Assembly (NCBI RefSeq): GCF_007741535.1
Contig: NZ_CP036525.1
Span: 4,278,001-4,342,000 of the forward strand
Length of the DNA: 64,000 nt
DNA from: Rubripirellula lacrimiformis
GTDB taxonomy: Bacteria; Planctomycetota; Planctomycetia; Pirellulales; Pirellulaceae
Reading direction: 5' to 3'
The position numbers were made by a program, and so were the translations under genes. The notes under the pieces were generated by a model. That model had not been told where the DNA came from, ran no database searches, and was given only the letters and a program-made list of their open reading frames with translations. Position 1 is the stretch's first letter. Each line of letters opens with the position of its first letter. Positions 1 through 10,169 of the stretch are shown here, in pieces.

Positions 1-2056
1 AACGCGCATTGATCCAAAAGTGCACCTGAAACGCCAACGCATTGTCGCCAAAGTCATTGAACCAGACGAAGGGACGCGGCCGATCGTTCACCAACGCATT
101 GTCGGTCGCTGCTTGTTCCAACAGTTGCATGACGAGTTCCAAATCGGAACCATAGGCAACGCCAATGTGAATGGACGTCCGCAGGCGGTCATCGCGACGC
201 GTCAGGTTCACCACATTGTTTTCAAGGAACTTGCTGTTGGGGACAATGATGTCCTGATTTTCGCCAGTTCGGATGGTGGTGCTGCGGGCGCCGATGTTTT
301 TGACATTCCCGTAGGTATCGTCGACCATGATCAAATCCCCGGCTTTGATGGGGCGTTCGGCCAACAGGATCAGTCCGCTGATGAAGTTGTTCAGAATGTT
401 TTGGCTTCCAAAACCAATCCCGATCGCGATCGCCCCGCCCAGAAACGTAAAGACGGTCAGCGGGACATGGGCATACCGCAGGGCGGCTAAACCGAACCCG
501 ATCATCAGTGCATAAAACGCAAGCGATTCGATCGCGTGGGCGCCTGCTTCTTCGACACCGATTTTCGGCAGTCGGTTCCCCAAGATGCTGCTGATCAATC
601 GTGCAGCGAAGTATCCAAACAACAGGAACAACAAACTGCTAACAGTCTTCCCGACGGTCAGTGACGTATCATCAATGGACGTGAGTTCATAGTTCCAAAG
701 TCGGTTGATGGTCGTCCAGCTATCACTAATCCATTCGTCCAGGCTACGCGCTGGCGTGCCCGCGATGTCAACCTTTAGTCGGCTTAGAGCGCGGGTTGCA
801 CTATCCAGGCTAAGCATGCCTCCGTTGTATAGTTCGACCTGCCGCGACAGTGAATTGTAGGTGGCGTCCAACCAACGCTTCAGTGCCTCTTTCTCGACAT
901 CAAGGCCATCGATCCTGCCCGCGACCGCACCTTGAACTTCGCGAGTGTCCAACAGTTTCAACAGCTTCGACTGTTTTTCTCTTGCGATCTGTTCCAGCTG
1001 TTCGTTGGTTTCTTCCAACCAAGTTTGTTGATCCTTGCGATTGGCTTGCTTGCTGGCGATCAGGAAACGTCGATGCCAAGCGGTTCGCATCAAGGGCAGT
1101 CGCTGCAACCGTTGATTGATAATCGTCTGTTCGACCTGGATGGTCTGCTGAGCTGTCTTGAGCGCTTCGACGCGTTGCACCAGGTCTTCCGACGGACTGG
1201 GCTCGGAATCCAGTTCTTGCCGCGCTGCCAACCACCGTCGTTCAGCGTACTGAAGTTCTGATTGGATCAACGAAGCTCGCCGTTTCAGATCGCTCTCGCG
1301 AACATCCAGTTCAGCTTGCTTCTCGTTCAAAATTTGTTTCGAAAAGACGACGCTGGCTTTCACGACTTCAAGCTTCGCGTCCTGGATCTTGTTCTCCAGT
1401 TCGACGATCGCTTGCCCTGCCTCTTCGATCATCAATTGCTGGCGACTGAGCACCAGGACTTCATCGGCAAGCTGAACCTCTAGCTTCAAACGGTCCGTCT
1501 TCGGATCCGATTCTGCCTCGGTGGACTCTTTCAACTGTCGAAATTCGCGTTGTTTCGATTCGACCTGTTCGCGTGCCATGGCGACCGAATCACGGGCTGC
1601 CAACAACGATGCTTCGGCGGATTCGCTTTTGGCTTCGCCGCTGTTGCGGGCGTCCTGCAGCTGATCCAGCGCCAAGATGGAATAGGGCGGACCGCCATCG
1701 ACACCCTCGATTTCGACCCGGCCAAGCTCTGCGTCCAAGCTGACCTGTTTCGACTTGGCGTCCTGGAGCGATGCGGTGGCCGTCTTTTGCTGAGCCATGA
1801 TGACGTCGATCTGTTTCAACAGATCCACTTGGCTCTCGTCGGCGGCGGGCTTGTCGGGCCCGGAGGGATCGCGCTGCTCGTCTTCTTTTTCGGCTGCCTG
1901 TTGCAGCAAGGCGACGCGAAGTTCGGTCGTCACCACATCGTGCTTCTGCTGAATCGACCTGGCCGTCAACGGCTCGGGCGGGTCGGATTCTGCCCACACA
2001 GGCAACACGATCAGCATCGATAGCCAAATACCGAGGGCAGCGTCACGAAGATTCAT
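1..2056 (-). CDS. MscS-family mechanosensitive channel with long coiled-coil periplasmic domain (3' end outside window)
   Basis: The reverse strand is open from 2056 to the window edge (about 685 codons). It starts with a signal-like segment (MNLRDAALGIWLSMLIVLP). A long Gln/Glu/Lys/Ala-rich coiled-coil region of about 350 residues follows, then membrane helices and the MscS core: the Gly/Ala-rich pore helix (GGAIAIGIGFGSQNIL), then NNFISGLILLAERPIKAGD and VPNSKFLENNV. The family gates ion flux when membrane tension rises after osmotic downshift; the long N-terminal region places it with the MscK/YbiO-type large channels. The start at 2056 is preceded by GGATGG; an in-frame ATG at 2068 is an alternative. 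The next genes on this strand are CorA and a second large MscS protein. The C-terminal end is not seen. Confidence 0.88.
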   Translation of the reverse strand, partial: MNLRDAALGIWLSMLIVLPVWAESDPPEPLTARSIQQKHDVVTTELRVALLQQAAEKEDEQRDPSGPDKPAADESQVDLLKQIDVIMAQQKTATASLQDAKSKQVSLDAELGRVEIEGVDGGPPYSILALDQLQDARNSGEAKSESAEASLLAARDSVAMAREQVESKQREFRQLKESTEAESDPKTDRLKLEVQLADEVLVLSRQQLMIEEAGQAIVELENKIQDAKLEVVKASVVFSKQILNEKQAELDVRESDLKRRASLIQSELQYAERRWLAARQELDSEPSPSEDLVQRVEALKTAQQTIQVEQTIINQRLQRLPLMRTAWHRRFLIASKQANRKDQQTWLEETNEQLEQIAREKQSKLLKLLDTREVQGAVAGRIDGLDVEKEALKRWLDATYNSLSRQVELYNGGMLSLDSATRALSRLKVDIAGTPARSLDEWISDSWTTINRLWNYELTSIDDTSLTVGKTVSSLLFLLFGYFAARLISSILGNRLPKIGVEEAGAHAIESLAFYALMIGFGLAALRYAHVPLTVFTFLGGAIAIGIGFGSQNILNNFISGLILLAERPIKAGDLIMVDDTYGNVKNIGARSTTIRTGENQDIIVPNSKFLENNVVNLTRRDDRLRTSIHIGVAYGSDLELVMQLLEQAATDNALVNDRPRPFVWFNDFGDNALAFQVHFWINAR

Positions 2057-2179
2057 ATCGCCATCCATGGCACTAGGAAACGACAACTGTTCACGTGAGC
2101 AGGTCGCGTGCCCTGTTAGATAGACCAGTTCGAAATCTTGGGTCAAGTCTGCTTCGGTCCCAATGACGCGATTTCGCCA

Positions 2180-3370
2180 TCAACTCAGCCAGCCTTTGCG
2201 ATACAGAAACACCAATAAACCGCCTGCCATCAACCCCATCAGCCCCAACGCAAACGGGTATCCAAATGCCCAATGCAGTTCCGGCATGTTCATCGCAGAC
2301 GCTTCACTGTCGAAGTTCATCCCATAGATTCCGGCCACAAAGCTCATGGGAATGAACAAGGTCGCAATGATCGTCAACACCTTCATCACGTCATTGTTCT
2401 TTTCGCCCAGCATCGCGAAGTACAATTCTCGCAGTTCACCGCATGTTTCACGGTCCGTGTCGGCTGTTTCGATCAACTGTTGGACATGGTCTTGGCAGTC
2501 GCGGAAATACAGAGCGGTATCGCCGGTGATCAGATCCGTTTCGTTCTGGTTGATGTCGTTCATCGCCAACCGATGTTGATTGACGACCTTGCGGACCTGC
2601 AGCAGGTCGCTTCGAATCTCATGCAGGTGCAAGGGCAGGCGGCGATCGTTGGCGGATTCCAACATGGCCCCTGCGGCATCTAGCTTGTGACCGTAGTGTT
2701 CCAACACGGGAAAATATCCGTCGATGATCGCATCGATGATCGCATAGGCCAAATAGTCGGCATGGCGTCGGCGAATTCGGCCCAGTTTGTTCGCGATTCG
2801 ATTGCGTACCGGATCCAGGCAATCACCGGGCCGCTCTTGAACGGTGATCACCATCCCGTCGATCAAAAAGATACTGACCTGTTCGGTTTCGAATTCCGCA
2901 CCTTCGACGTCACCGGCCACCGGCATGCGTGCGACGAAGAACATCGTGTCGCCGTAGAATTCTAGCTTGGCGTGCTGATGCACATTGATCACGTCTTCCA
3001 TCGCCAAAGGATGGATGCCGAACATCTTGCTGATCTCCTTCAGCATCACGACATCGCCCACTCCATCAACATTGATCCAAGTGACGTCGTTTCCCGCTTT
3101 GGCTGGGATCGGCGGCGGCTGGTTCGGTGATTCGGATTTCGTTTTCGATTCATCTAGGGCAACGGGATCTGATTTACCGCGTTTGCGTGCGTGGACCTGC
3201 AGATCCTTGGTCGATTCGACCGTTTGGTCCGTATGCGTTTTGGAATCGTAGTGGATCACGCGGATTCGCCCGCGGACGCTACCTTCGTGTGCCACCATCT
3301 GGCCCGGGACAGCACCGACCGTGACGGTGGGACGCCGTTTTCGCCGACTGAATCTGGCTTTAAGGTTCAT
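2180..3370 (-). CDS. corA: CorA-type magnesium/cobalt transporter
   Basis: A 396-aa protein with the CorA hallmark YGMNF near the C-terminus, set between two transmembrane helices (IATLFIPMSFVAGIYGMNF and GYPFALGLMGLMAGGLLVF), and ending in a short basic tail. The family forms pentameric inner-membrane channels for Mg2+ and also Co2+ or Ni2+. It is longer than the usual ~320 aa because of a Lys/Arg- and Pro-rich cytoplasmic N-terminal extension of about 70 residues. The gene lies on the same strand between two large MscS-type genes, with about 90-125 bp on either side, so the three may be co-expressed in ion or osmotic homeostasis; that link is inferred from position only. Confidence 0.93.
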   Translation of the reverse strand: MNLKARFSRRKRRPTVTVGAVPGQMVAHEGSVRGRIRVIHYDSKTHTDQTVESTKDLQVHARKRGKSDPVALDESKTKSESPNQPPPIPAKAGNDVTWINVDGVGDVVMLKEISKMFGIHPLAMEDVINVHQHAKLEFYGDTMFFVARMPVAGDVEGAEFETEQVSIFLIDGMVITVQERPGDCLDPVRNRIANKLGRIRRRHADYLAYAIIDAIIDGYFPVLEHYGHKLDAAGAMLESANDRRLPLHLHEIRSDLLQVRKVVNQHRLAMNDINQNETDLITGDTALYFRDCQDHVQQLIETADTDRETCGELRELYFAMLGEKNNDVMKVLTIIATLFIPMSFVAGIYGMNFDSEASAMNMPELHWAFGYPFALGLMGLMAGGLLVFLYRKGWLS

Positions 3371-3458
3371 AGCGGAGGGTCACTAGGGAAGGGAGCAGGC
3401 AGAGATGCCCAATCGATGACCCAATCGGCCAGTGGAGGGGCGGCTGAGCGAAAAACAT

Positions 3459-6400
3459 CTAGGCAGCATCACGCAGATGCGTTTCAGCGGCATCGGCGGC
3501 CGCACTGGAAGTCGCATTCGGTTCGGGAGTTGGCGTTTCGGTGGCAATGACACGCTGCGAAGGCGCGCCAGCCAAGATCCCGGTCGCCGTTCGCACGTGA
3601 AGGTCACGCTGAGGAAACGCGATCTCAATTCCCTCGTCACGAAACGCCAAGTTGATCGCCGTGTGCAGTTGGTGAATCGTTTCCAGCCGATCGTCCATGT
3701 TGGCCAGGTAGGTCTTCAGCACCAAGTTCAACGCACTGTCACCGAACCCTTCGAAAGCGGCAACCGACGCTGGGTCTTTCAAAATCAACGGGTGATCGTT
3801 CGCGACCTTTAGCAACAGTTCGCGAGCCCGGTCCGTGTTTGTCCCATAGGCAACCCCCACCTCGATCACGATTCGGTTGACCTTGTCCGTCAACGTCCAG
3901 TTCAGCAAACGCCCGGTGATGAACTCTTTGTTGGGAACCACATATTCTTTGCGATCCCAGTTGGTGATCGACGTAGCACGAATGCGAATCCGTGAAACGA
4001 CGCCCGTCACTTCGTCTATCGTTACGATGTCACCCACACGGATCGGACGTTCCAATAGGATGATCAGCCCGGCGACAAAGTTGGCGAAAATCTCTTGCAA
4101 ACCAAATGCCAACCCAAAGGTCAATGCGGTTGCCAACCACTGGATCTGGGACCATTTCAAGCCGATCGTCGAACAGGCAGCGATGGTGCCGATCATCACG
4201 ATCGCATAGCTGACCAAAGTCGTGATCGCGTAGCGGACAGACGCGTCCACCGGTAAACGCTGCAGCACGGTGATCTCCAACAGCCCGGGACCATTGCGAG
4301 ACAACACGACGGTCACGATCGCGATCATGATGGCAAAAGCAAGGTCCGAAACGGTAGCGACTTCTTCCGGGACTTTGCTGATCGTCGCAATCGGCGAAGC
4401 CTCCGGATCGGTTCCCTGCGCGATCGGTATCATCGATGGCGATGGAACGCTGGCGAAATTCGCGGTGTCGTTCTGAGTCGATTGCGGCCAGATCGGATAG
4501 TGGTCCAGCATGCTAAGTGCGGGTAAAACCTGGACCCAAATCAACCACATCCCCATGATGGCACAAGCCAGTAGTCCGGTGCTGATCAATCGGCGAGATT
4601 GAAGACTTTGCGCGGAAATGTCTGCTTGCGGATCATCGGTCACGATGCCGGCAACGGTCGTCGAACGGCCTTCGGTTTGGTTTTCGGTCGCGGTCGAACG
4701 TTGCCGCAGCTGTTCGATGCTGAGGTACCGACGACGCATCAAAACCATTCGATGCAAGAGCGATCGGATGACGAACAACGCGGCCATGAACACGCAGGTC
4801 GCAAACAAACGCGAAGCCAACACCTGCGCGGTGTAGTGATAACCCGCCAACGCCAGGAAGGCTAACGACAGGGGGATCAACGATGCGGTGACGGCCCAAG
4901 TGTATTTCAACCGCTGAATCCAACTGCCCGCACTGCGTTGGAAGTATTCGCGTGCGACACCCTTGGGTGACAGCAGCCGGAAAGCGGCAAACGCGATTCC
5001 CAGCATGATGACCGAAAACACAATCCGTTCGGTTGCGTCACGTCCTGGATCGCCATGCGCCAAAGCGGTGGTCACGAACGTCAATGGCAGTGCAAAAAGG
5101 GTGAAGCTGCGAATCAGGCGGCGAGTCAGTTTGGTGGTTTCGGGTGACCAGCCAAAGTGTGCGACGCCCAGCCCCAACGGCCGGCAAGTTTGGCGAAAAA
5201 TCTCCATCGCGCACCACATCACGCTCACCGCTAACAGACCGTGCCCGATCGATTCGGTGAAAGCGGTGTTTTCCGAACCTTCCTTCAAACGCCATCCCAC
5301 AAACGCACACAGCGCCGGCCAGGCTAGCGAGACGATGATCGTCAGTCCGATAGCCTTCCAAGTCGGCGTGATCTCGCGACAGTTCGCTCGGCTGGCCGCC
5401 TTTCCAATCTTGGCAATGCGGGCTCGCATCGGATTCCTTCGCACGATCAAGCCTGCGATCGGAAGCAGCAAGGCAAAATAGATCCAAGGGGCATCCTTTG
5501 CATCCGAGACGAACACTGTGCCGGCCTCGGACCATTTCGCCGGAGTCACAAGCCATGTGTCCGACGGGCTGATCCCAAAGTCGGCGGTGATTGCACGTCC
5601 GCTGCGAATCCAAAGCACGCGTTCGTCGATGTATTTTTCGTACTCGTACGCGGTGGAAAGGACTTGTTGATCGGTCGTGTCCAATTCAATCAGCGTGTCA
5701 AAATACTGGCTGCTAGCTCGGATTAGCGTGTCCAAATACTCGGCTTGGCGGGCAATCAGTTCTTTGGCGGCCGCTTCACGCACCGACGGATCCACCTTTG
5801 GATCGATCGCCGATTCGCTCAGCATGCTGGCGATCAAGGCATCGGGATCCCCCAGTTCTTGACGCTGATCTTCGTATTCAAAAATCGCGTACTGAATGTC
5901 GTTGATCAACGAGTGGCGTTCGGCAACCGCGGCGCGTCGATTACTAACGTTGGGCAGATTGCTCTTTTGCTTTCGCAGCATTGCACCGACGGAACTGGTC
6001 AGCCCGACTGAATCGACCTTCTTTCGTGCCTGGCCGAATTGACGAATCAAGCCGTCATGAACCTCTTCGGCCTCTTTTAAATCCCGCTGAGTGGACGCCA
6101 GGCTCTCGGCGACCGCCTTGGCTCGCTCGGCAAGCGATTGGTTATGGGCCGCATGTTCCTTCATCGCCGGTGCCGCTGCGATCGCTTCCAAACGCGCCTT
6201 TCGGACCGACTGTTCCGCAGCGATCTCGCGTGCCTGGTTGATTTTTTGTTGAAGCAGCGTGATGCTTTTTTCGGTCAGCGAAGCGCCCATCGTTGCGATG
6301 TCGATCTTCAGCCTTAAAATGTCGGACAGTTCTTCGGCATCGAACTTGGCAAGTTCAGCCTCCAATGCTGGAAGCTCTTTCTCTAGCGTGACCCGTCGTG

Positions 6401-7319
6401 ACAGCAGTTTGGTGGCGTACGAGTCGCTGGTCATCGATTGCTCGGCTTGCGCAATCGTTTGCAGTTGGGTCTTGGCATCCGCGATCCGTTCTTGAACCTG
6501 GGGGACACGGGCGCGAATGTCTTTCCGCCGTTGGGCCCGAGCTTGGTTTTCCGATTCGGCGGCCTGACGAGCCTTTTTCTGGGACGACAGCAACAGTTCC
6601 CACTGGGGCAACAGCTGCTCTAATTCCTTCAGGTTCAGCTTTGGATCTAGCGTCGGCTTCTTATCCTTCAACTCGTCCCGCTGTTGCTTCAAACTATCGA
6701 CGCGGGCAGCGACCGACTCGGTTTCGGCGATGTCGTGCTTCTCGCTGGCCTCTTTCTCGGCCGCAGACTGCAGATTTCGGATCGCCGCCTGATAGTTGTC
6801 CTTGGCTTGGTTGGTTTCCGCGTTGACGACGCCCGATTGAATGATCTCTTGGATTGCATGTTCAATCTGTTCGACGGTCAATGTCGAATGCGTGTTCACC
6901 AAAGGCGTCGACGCAGGTGGCACGGCAGCCACAGCGACGGGCTGTACCGCCGTCGCAGGCGCAGGGGCGACCGGTTGCAGTGCGGGCGTCGAAGCAGGCG
7001 GAACAGCGGCCTCGGCAGCCGCCGCGGGAACATCCGAATGGGGGGCGGTCACGGTACCGGAAGCCAAAATGATCGGTGCCGACACCGAACGCCACTGTTC
7101 GGGAGTCGGATTCGGCTTGACGTCTAGCGTTTGGGAATTGCCTAACGCTGGGGAGTCGTTGGACGTTTGAAATTCGTTGGACGCTTGGCGTACGACTTGG
7201 GCCTTGCACGTCAGTGCCCCCATCGCAACGACGCAGCAGGCTGCCCGGATGATCGAAATTCCCAACGGCACGGGGCGAAGGCGATCGAAACTGATCAAGA
7301 TGGGACACCAATGCTTCAT
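3459..7319 (-). CDS. Large MscK/KefA-type mechanosensitive channel
   Basis: A 1286-aa protein. The N-terminus is signal-like; next come a Pro/Ala/Val-rich stretch (about residues 60-140) and several hundred residues of predicted coiled coil (about 150-560, rich in Ala/Glu/Lys/Gln). Roughly ten transmembrane segments follow from about residue 620. The MscS core lies at about 1058-1236, with the pore helix GLAFGLQEIFANFVAGLI, then LLERPIRVGD and YVVPNKEFITGRLLNWT, and the closing EIAFPQRDLHVRT. The tail is low-complexity (Thr/Pro/Ala). This matches the MscK/YbiO layout in which a periplasmic sensor precedes an MscS channel. It differs in sequence from the MscS gene at the left edge, so the two are not a recent duplicate. 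Many open frames on the opposite strand here are shadows. Confidence 0.93.
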   Translation of the reverse strand: MKHWCPILISFDRLRPVPLGISIIRAACCVVAMGALTCKAQVVRQASNEFQTSNDSPALGNSQTLDVKPNPTPEQWRSVSAPIILASGTVTAPHSDVPAAAAEAAVPPASTPALQPVAPAPATAVQPVAVAAVPPASTPLVNTHSTLTVEQIEHAIQEIIQSGVVNAETNQAKDNYQAAIRNLQSAAEKEASEKHDIAETESVAARVDSLKQQRDELKDKKPTLDPKLNLKELEQLLPQWELLLSSQKKARQAAESENQARAQRRKDIRARVPQVQERIADAKTQLQTIAQAEQSMTSDSYATKLLSRRVTLEKELPALEAELAKFDAEELSDILRLKIDIATMGASLTEKSITLLQQKINQAREIAAEQSVRKARLEAIAAAPAMKEHAAHNQSLAERAKAVAESLASTQRDLKEAEEVHDGLIRQFGQARKKVDSVGLTSSVGAMLRKQKSNLPNVSNRRAAVAERHSLINDIQYAIFEYEDQRQELGDPDALIASMLSESAIDPKVDPSVREAAAKELIARQAEYLDTLIRASSQYFDTLIELDTTDQQVLSTAYEYEKYIDERVLWIRSGRAITADFGISPSDTWLVTPAKWSEAGTVFVSDAKDAPWIYFALLLPIAGLIVRRNPMRARIAKIGKAASRANCREITPTWKAIGLTIIVSLAWPALCAFVGWRLKEGSENTAFTESIGHGLLAVSVMWCAMEIFRQTCRPLGLGVAHFGWSPETTKLTRRLIRSFTLFALPLTFVTTALAHGDPGRDATERIVFSVIMLGIAFAAFRLLSPKGVAREYFQRSAGSWIQRLKYTWAVTASLIPLSLAFLALAGYHYTAQVLASRLFATCVFMAALFVIRSLLHRMVLMRRRYLSIEQLRQRSTATENQTEGRSTTVAGIVTDDPQADISAQSLQSRRLISTGLLACAIMGMWLIWVQVLPALSMLDHYPIWPQSTQNDTANFASVPSPSMIPIAQGTDPEASPIATISKVPEEVATVSDLAFAIMIAIVTVVLSRNGPGLLEITVLQRLPVDASVRYAITTLVSYAIVMIGTIAACSTIGLKWSQIQWLATALTFGLAFGLQEIFANFVAGLIILLERPIRVGDIVTIDEVTGVVSRIRIRATSITNWDRKEYVVPNKEFITGRLLNWTLTDKVNRIVIEVGVAYGTNTDRARELLLKVANDHPLILKDPASVAAFEGFGDSALNLVLKTYLANMDDRLETIHQLHTAINLAFRDEGIEIAFPQRDLHVRTATGILAGAPSQRVIATETPTPEPNATSSAAADAAETHLRDAA

Positions 7320-7665
7320 GCATGAGGATGGAAGAATAGGTCGCGCGAAGTCGTCAGTCGCCCGATGTTACGACGCTACGGAATCCGCATAATTCGGTCA
7401 ACACAGAAGTACGCGGCGAAGGGCGTGGCGAAGCGTCCTAAAGGTGGCCGACTGGCGAATTCCGGACCGGCCGCCTGGCCAGCCTGCGTCGAATGAAACC
7501 CCGTCGAAACCGCCCACTGGCGACGAATCACTCGCAAACGCAACAATTTGTTACCGAATCGGTGATGCTAAGGGACGCCAAATCGTCAACAATGGACGAT
7601 TGAGACGAATTCACCGCATTGAAAATGCAACCATCTGATCAACGAACTGGTTTGAAAGATCACCC
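7320..7665. other. Divergent intergenic region
   Basis: 346 bases between the start of the minus-strand mechanosensitive channel gene and the plus-strand redoxin gene. It should hold the promoters for both. I see no repeat, RNA gene or convincing small coding frame; a short open frame at 7444-7638 has no recognisable features. Confidence 0.5.
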
Positions 7666-9438
7666 ATGAACCGCTGGAAACTTGCCGCCTGCGGGCTGAC
7701 CATCGCTCTGTCGACCATTTCGCTTGGCGCTGACCTGTTGGCTGCCGAAACAGGGGCCGATGCGACCGACCAGCAAGCGACGCCATTGGGGACGCATGTC
7801 AGCGACTTCACGCTGGACAATTGTTACGGCAAGTCGGTTTCTCTGGCGGATTTTGATTCGGATCCGATCATTGCAATCGTGTACTTGGGCACCGAATGCC
7901 CGCTAGCCAAACTGTACGGCCCCCGCCTATCGGATATCCAAAGCCGATACGCCGATCGTGGTGTTCAGGTGATTGGCATCAATTCCAACACTCAGGACAG
8001 CCTGACTGAACTGGCCGCTTACGCCCGACGATATGGTGTGGATTTCCCGGTGCTGAAAGATCCGGGGAATCGAGTCGCCGACGCGATGGGCGCGCAGCGA
8101 ACTCCGGAAGTGTTTCTGCTGGATCGCGATCGCATCGTCCGCTATCACGGCCGCATCGATGACCAGTATGGCGTCGGTTATTCACGCGAACGTGAAGCCA
8201 AGCCCGAGTTGACGTTGGCGATCGATGCACTGTTGGCTGGAAAGCCGGTTCCCGTAGCCGCAACCAAAGTGGTGGGTTGCCACATCGGTCGTGTCAAGCA
8301 GATCGAGCCGACCGGCGAAGTGACCTACGCCAAGCACATCGCCAAAATTTTCAACGATCGCTGCGTCAGCTGCCATCGGGACGGCGAGATCGCGCCCTTC
8401 AATCTGGGGCAGTACGACGACGTGATCGGTTGGGAAGATACGATCCTAGAAGTCATTGACGACAATCGAATGCCGCCTTGGTCAGCAGACCCGCAGCACG
8501 GCAAGTTTTCGAACGATGCAAGGTTGACCGCGGAAGAGCGTGATCTGATCGGCCGCTGGGTCGACAACGGCATGCCCCGTGGCGACGACGCCGATCTGCC
8601 CCCCGCACCCGTCTTTGCCGACGGATGGCAAATGGATCAGCCAGAGGAAGTGATCGCGATGAACGATCAGTCGTTCTCGGTCCCAGCCGAAGGCATCGTC
8701 GACTATCAGCATTTTGTGGTCGACCCAAAATGGGACGAAGACAAGTACATCGTTCAGGCGGAAGCTCGCCCCCAGCGTCGTGGTGTGGTGCACCACATTT
8801 TGGTGTACGTGATTCCTCCCGGTTCGGATCACCGTGACCTGCGTCAGGTATTGGCGGGCTATGCACCGGGAAGCCCACCGCTAGACCTTCAAGATGGCGT
8901 GGCGCTAAAAATTGCGGCGGGCAGCAAACTGCTGTTCGAAATGCACTACACGCCCAACGGAACTGCGCAAGACGATCGTAGCTATGTCGGTGTCCGGTTT
9001 ACCGAGAAGTCCAAAGTGCGGAAGCACTTGGAGGGACGCATCGCGGTGAATACGAAATTCAAGATTCCGCCCGGCGATGACAACCACACCGTGACCGCCG
9101 ACTACGTTTCCAGACAGGACGAACAGCTGTTGAGTCTGTCGCCGCACATGCACCTACGCGGTAAGTCGTTTCGGTACGACGTCGAATTTCCCGACGGGCG
9201 TCGCGACACGATCCTGAACGTCCCCCACTATGATTTCAACTGGCAACTGAAGTACGTGCTGGAGAAACCCCTGACTCTGCCTCGCGGCACCAAAGTGGTT
9301 TGCACGGCCGTGTTCGATAACAGCGAAGAGAACCTGACGAACCCAGACCCGTCCCAAACGGTGCGTTGGGGGGATCAGAGTTTCGAAGAGATGATGATCG
9401 GATTCATGGATACGGTTCCGGTCGCGGAAGTTCGCTGA
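7666..9438 (+). CDS. Exported redoxin - cytochrome c - copper monooxygenase-like fusion protein
   Basis: 590 aa with a Sec signal (about 1-27). Domain 1 (about 40-190) is an AhpC/TSA-type thioredoxin fold with a single Cys in TECPLAKLYGP, so it lacks the usual CxxC pair. Domain 2 holds one haem-binding motif, RCVSCHRDG, near residue 232, like cytochromes of the planctomycete DUF1549/PSCyt class. Domain 3 (about 320-590) resembles the copper type II ascorbate-dependent monooxygenase (PHM) fold, with VHHILVYVIPPG and SPHMHLRGKSF supplying candidate copper-binding His. The combination is recurrent in Planctomycetes; the substrate is unknown and electron transfer from haem to the PHM-like domain is inferred only. 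It stands alone, reading away from the channel genes. Confidence 0.88.
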   Translation: MNRWKLAACGLTIALSTISLGADLLAAETGADATDQQATPLGTHVSDFTLDNCYGKSVSLADFDSDPIIAIVYLGTECPLAKLYGPRLSDIQSRYADRGVQVIGINSNTQDSLTELAAYARRYGVDFPVLKDPGNRVADAMGAQRTPEVFLLDRDRIVRYHGRIDDQYGVGYSREREAKPELTLAIDALLAGKPVPVAATKVVGCHIGRVKQIEPTGEVTYAKHIAKIFNDRCVSCHRDGEIAPFNLGQYDDVIGWEDTILEVIDDNRMPPWSADPQHGKFSNDARLTAEERDLIGRWVDNGMPRGDDADLPPAPVFADGWQMDQPEEVIAMNDQSFSVPAEGIVDYQHFVVDPKWDEDKYIVQAEARPQRRGVVHHILVYVIPPGSDHRDLRQVLAGYAPGSPPLDLQDGVALKIAAGSKLLFEMHYTPNGTAQDDRSYVGVRFTEKSKVRKHLEGRIAVNTKFKIPPGDDNHTVTADYVSRQDEQLLSLSPHMHLRGKSFRYDVEFPDGRRDTILNVPHYDFNWQLKYVLEKPLTLPRGTKVVCTAVFDNSEENLTNPDPSQTVRWGDQSFEEMMIGFMDTVPVAEVR

Positions 9439-9542
9439 TCGGTGGTTAGGAAGCGTTCCAAATCAAGGGTTGGGCGGACACTTTTTTCTCGCACGATCCC
9501 AAGCCAACCGTGGATCAACGGCACGAAGAAGAAGTCAATCGA

Positions 9543-9755
9543 ATGCGTCAGCCCATCACCGGTTTTCACACCGACGACGACGGACACGGGGTCGCCCAGT
9601 TGGCCTGTGGGCACAACCAACATGTGCGGCACGATCCCCCTTGGATGAACCGCGTGTGGGTCACCAGTCCAGCGGGACGACAGTCGATGATTGGGCATCC
9701 GTTGCAGTGCCGAAAATGCGAAGAATCCGCACCGCAGGACGATCGACCTGACTGA
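9543..9755 (+). CDS. DUF3565 small protein
   Basis: 70 aa beginning MRQPITGFHTDDDGHGVAQL, followed by CGHNQHVRHDPPW and a C-terminal CRKC. This matches the DUF3565 family, small proteins with conserved Cys/His (CGH...HxRHxPPW...CxxC) that suggest a metal site; the function is not established. An upstream in-frame ATG at 9510 would add 11 residues, but the family normally starts at the chosen Met. It lies about 100 bp after the redoxin fusion on the same strand. Confidence 0.8.
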   Translation: MRQPITGFHTDDDGHGVAQLACGHNQHVRHDPPWMNRVWVTSPAGRQSMIGHPLQCRKCEESAPQDDRPD

Positions 9756-9896
9756 TCCAGGGCAATCGACGGGCCGTCATGCCGATCCGGTTGTCCACCG
9801 CTGTCCGGCGAGCGATTCGCAAGCACGCGTGAAACGACGCGGTTGATCGATTCCCCAGTCCATCATGTTCGCAAGCTGCGGACTTTGGCGTGACTA

Positions 9897-9980
9897 GATT
9901 TCGACACGGGGATTTCGACACGGTGGATTTCGACACGGTGGATTTCGACACGGTGGATTTTGGCACGGGGGATTTTGGCA
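9897..9980 (+). repeat. 15-bp tandem repeat (about five units)
   Basis: Units of GATTTCGACACGGTG repeat in tandem, three of them identical, flanked by variants ending in CGGGG and by GATTTTGGCA at the right. It lies in the 414-bp gap between the DUF3565 and DUF3472 genes. Because 15 is a multiple of 3, a spurious reverse-strand frame with a KSTVS repeat spans it. No other content was recognised in this gap. Confidence 0.85.
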
Positions 9981-10169
9981 TTCCCACAGCGGTTGGGGGC
10001 ATCCAGCGGGGGGCGTTCGCCAACGACGCAAGACAAACTAAACTGACCTGCGTTCGCCTACCTGGGACGCGGGTTGCAGGATTGCAATCGACAGCGTCTA
10101 CCGGTTCCTGGCGCGCACTTCCCTTGCTGAACAAACGACGTCTTTGCCGCCCATCGGAACCCCACAATC

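Noticed and set aside
20-2027. Plus-strand frames at 20-490, 932-1261 and 1550-2023
   Set aside because: They are shadows of the minus-strand MscS gene, whose own frame is continuous and has the family motifs.
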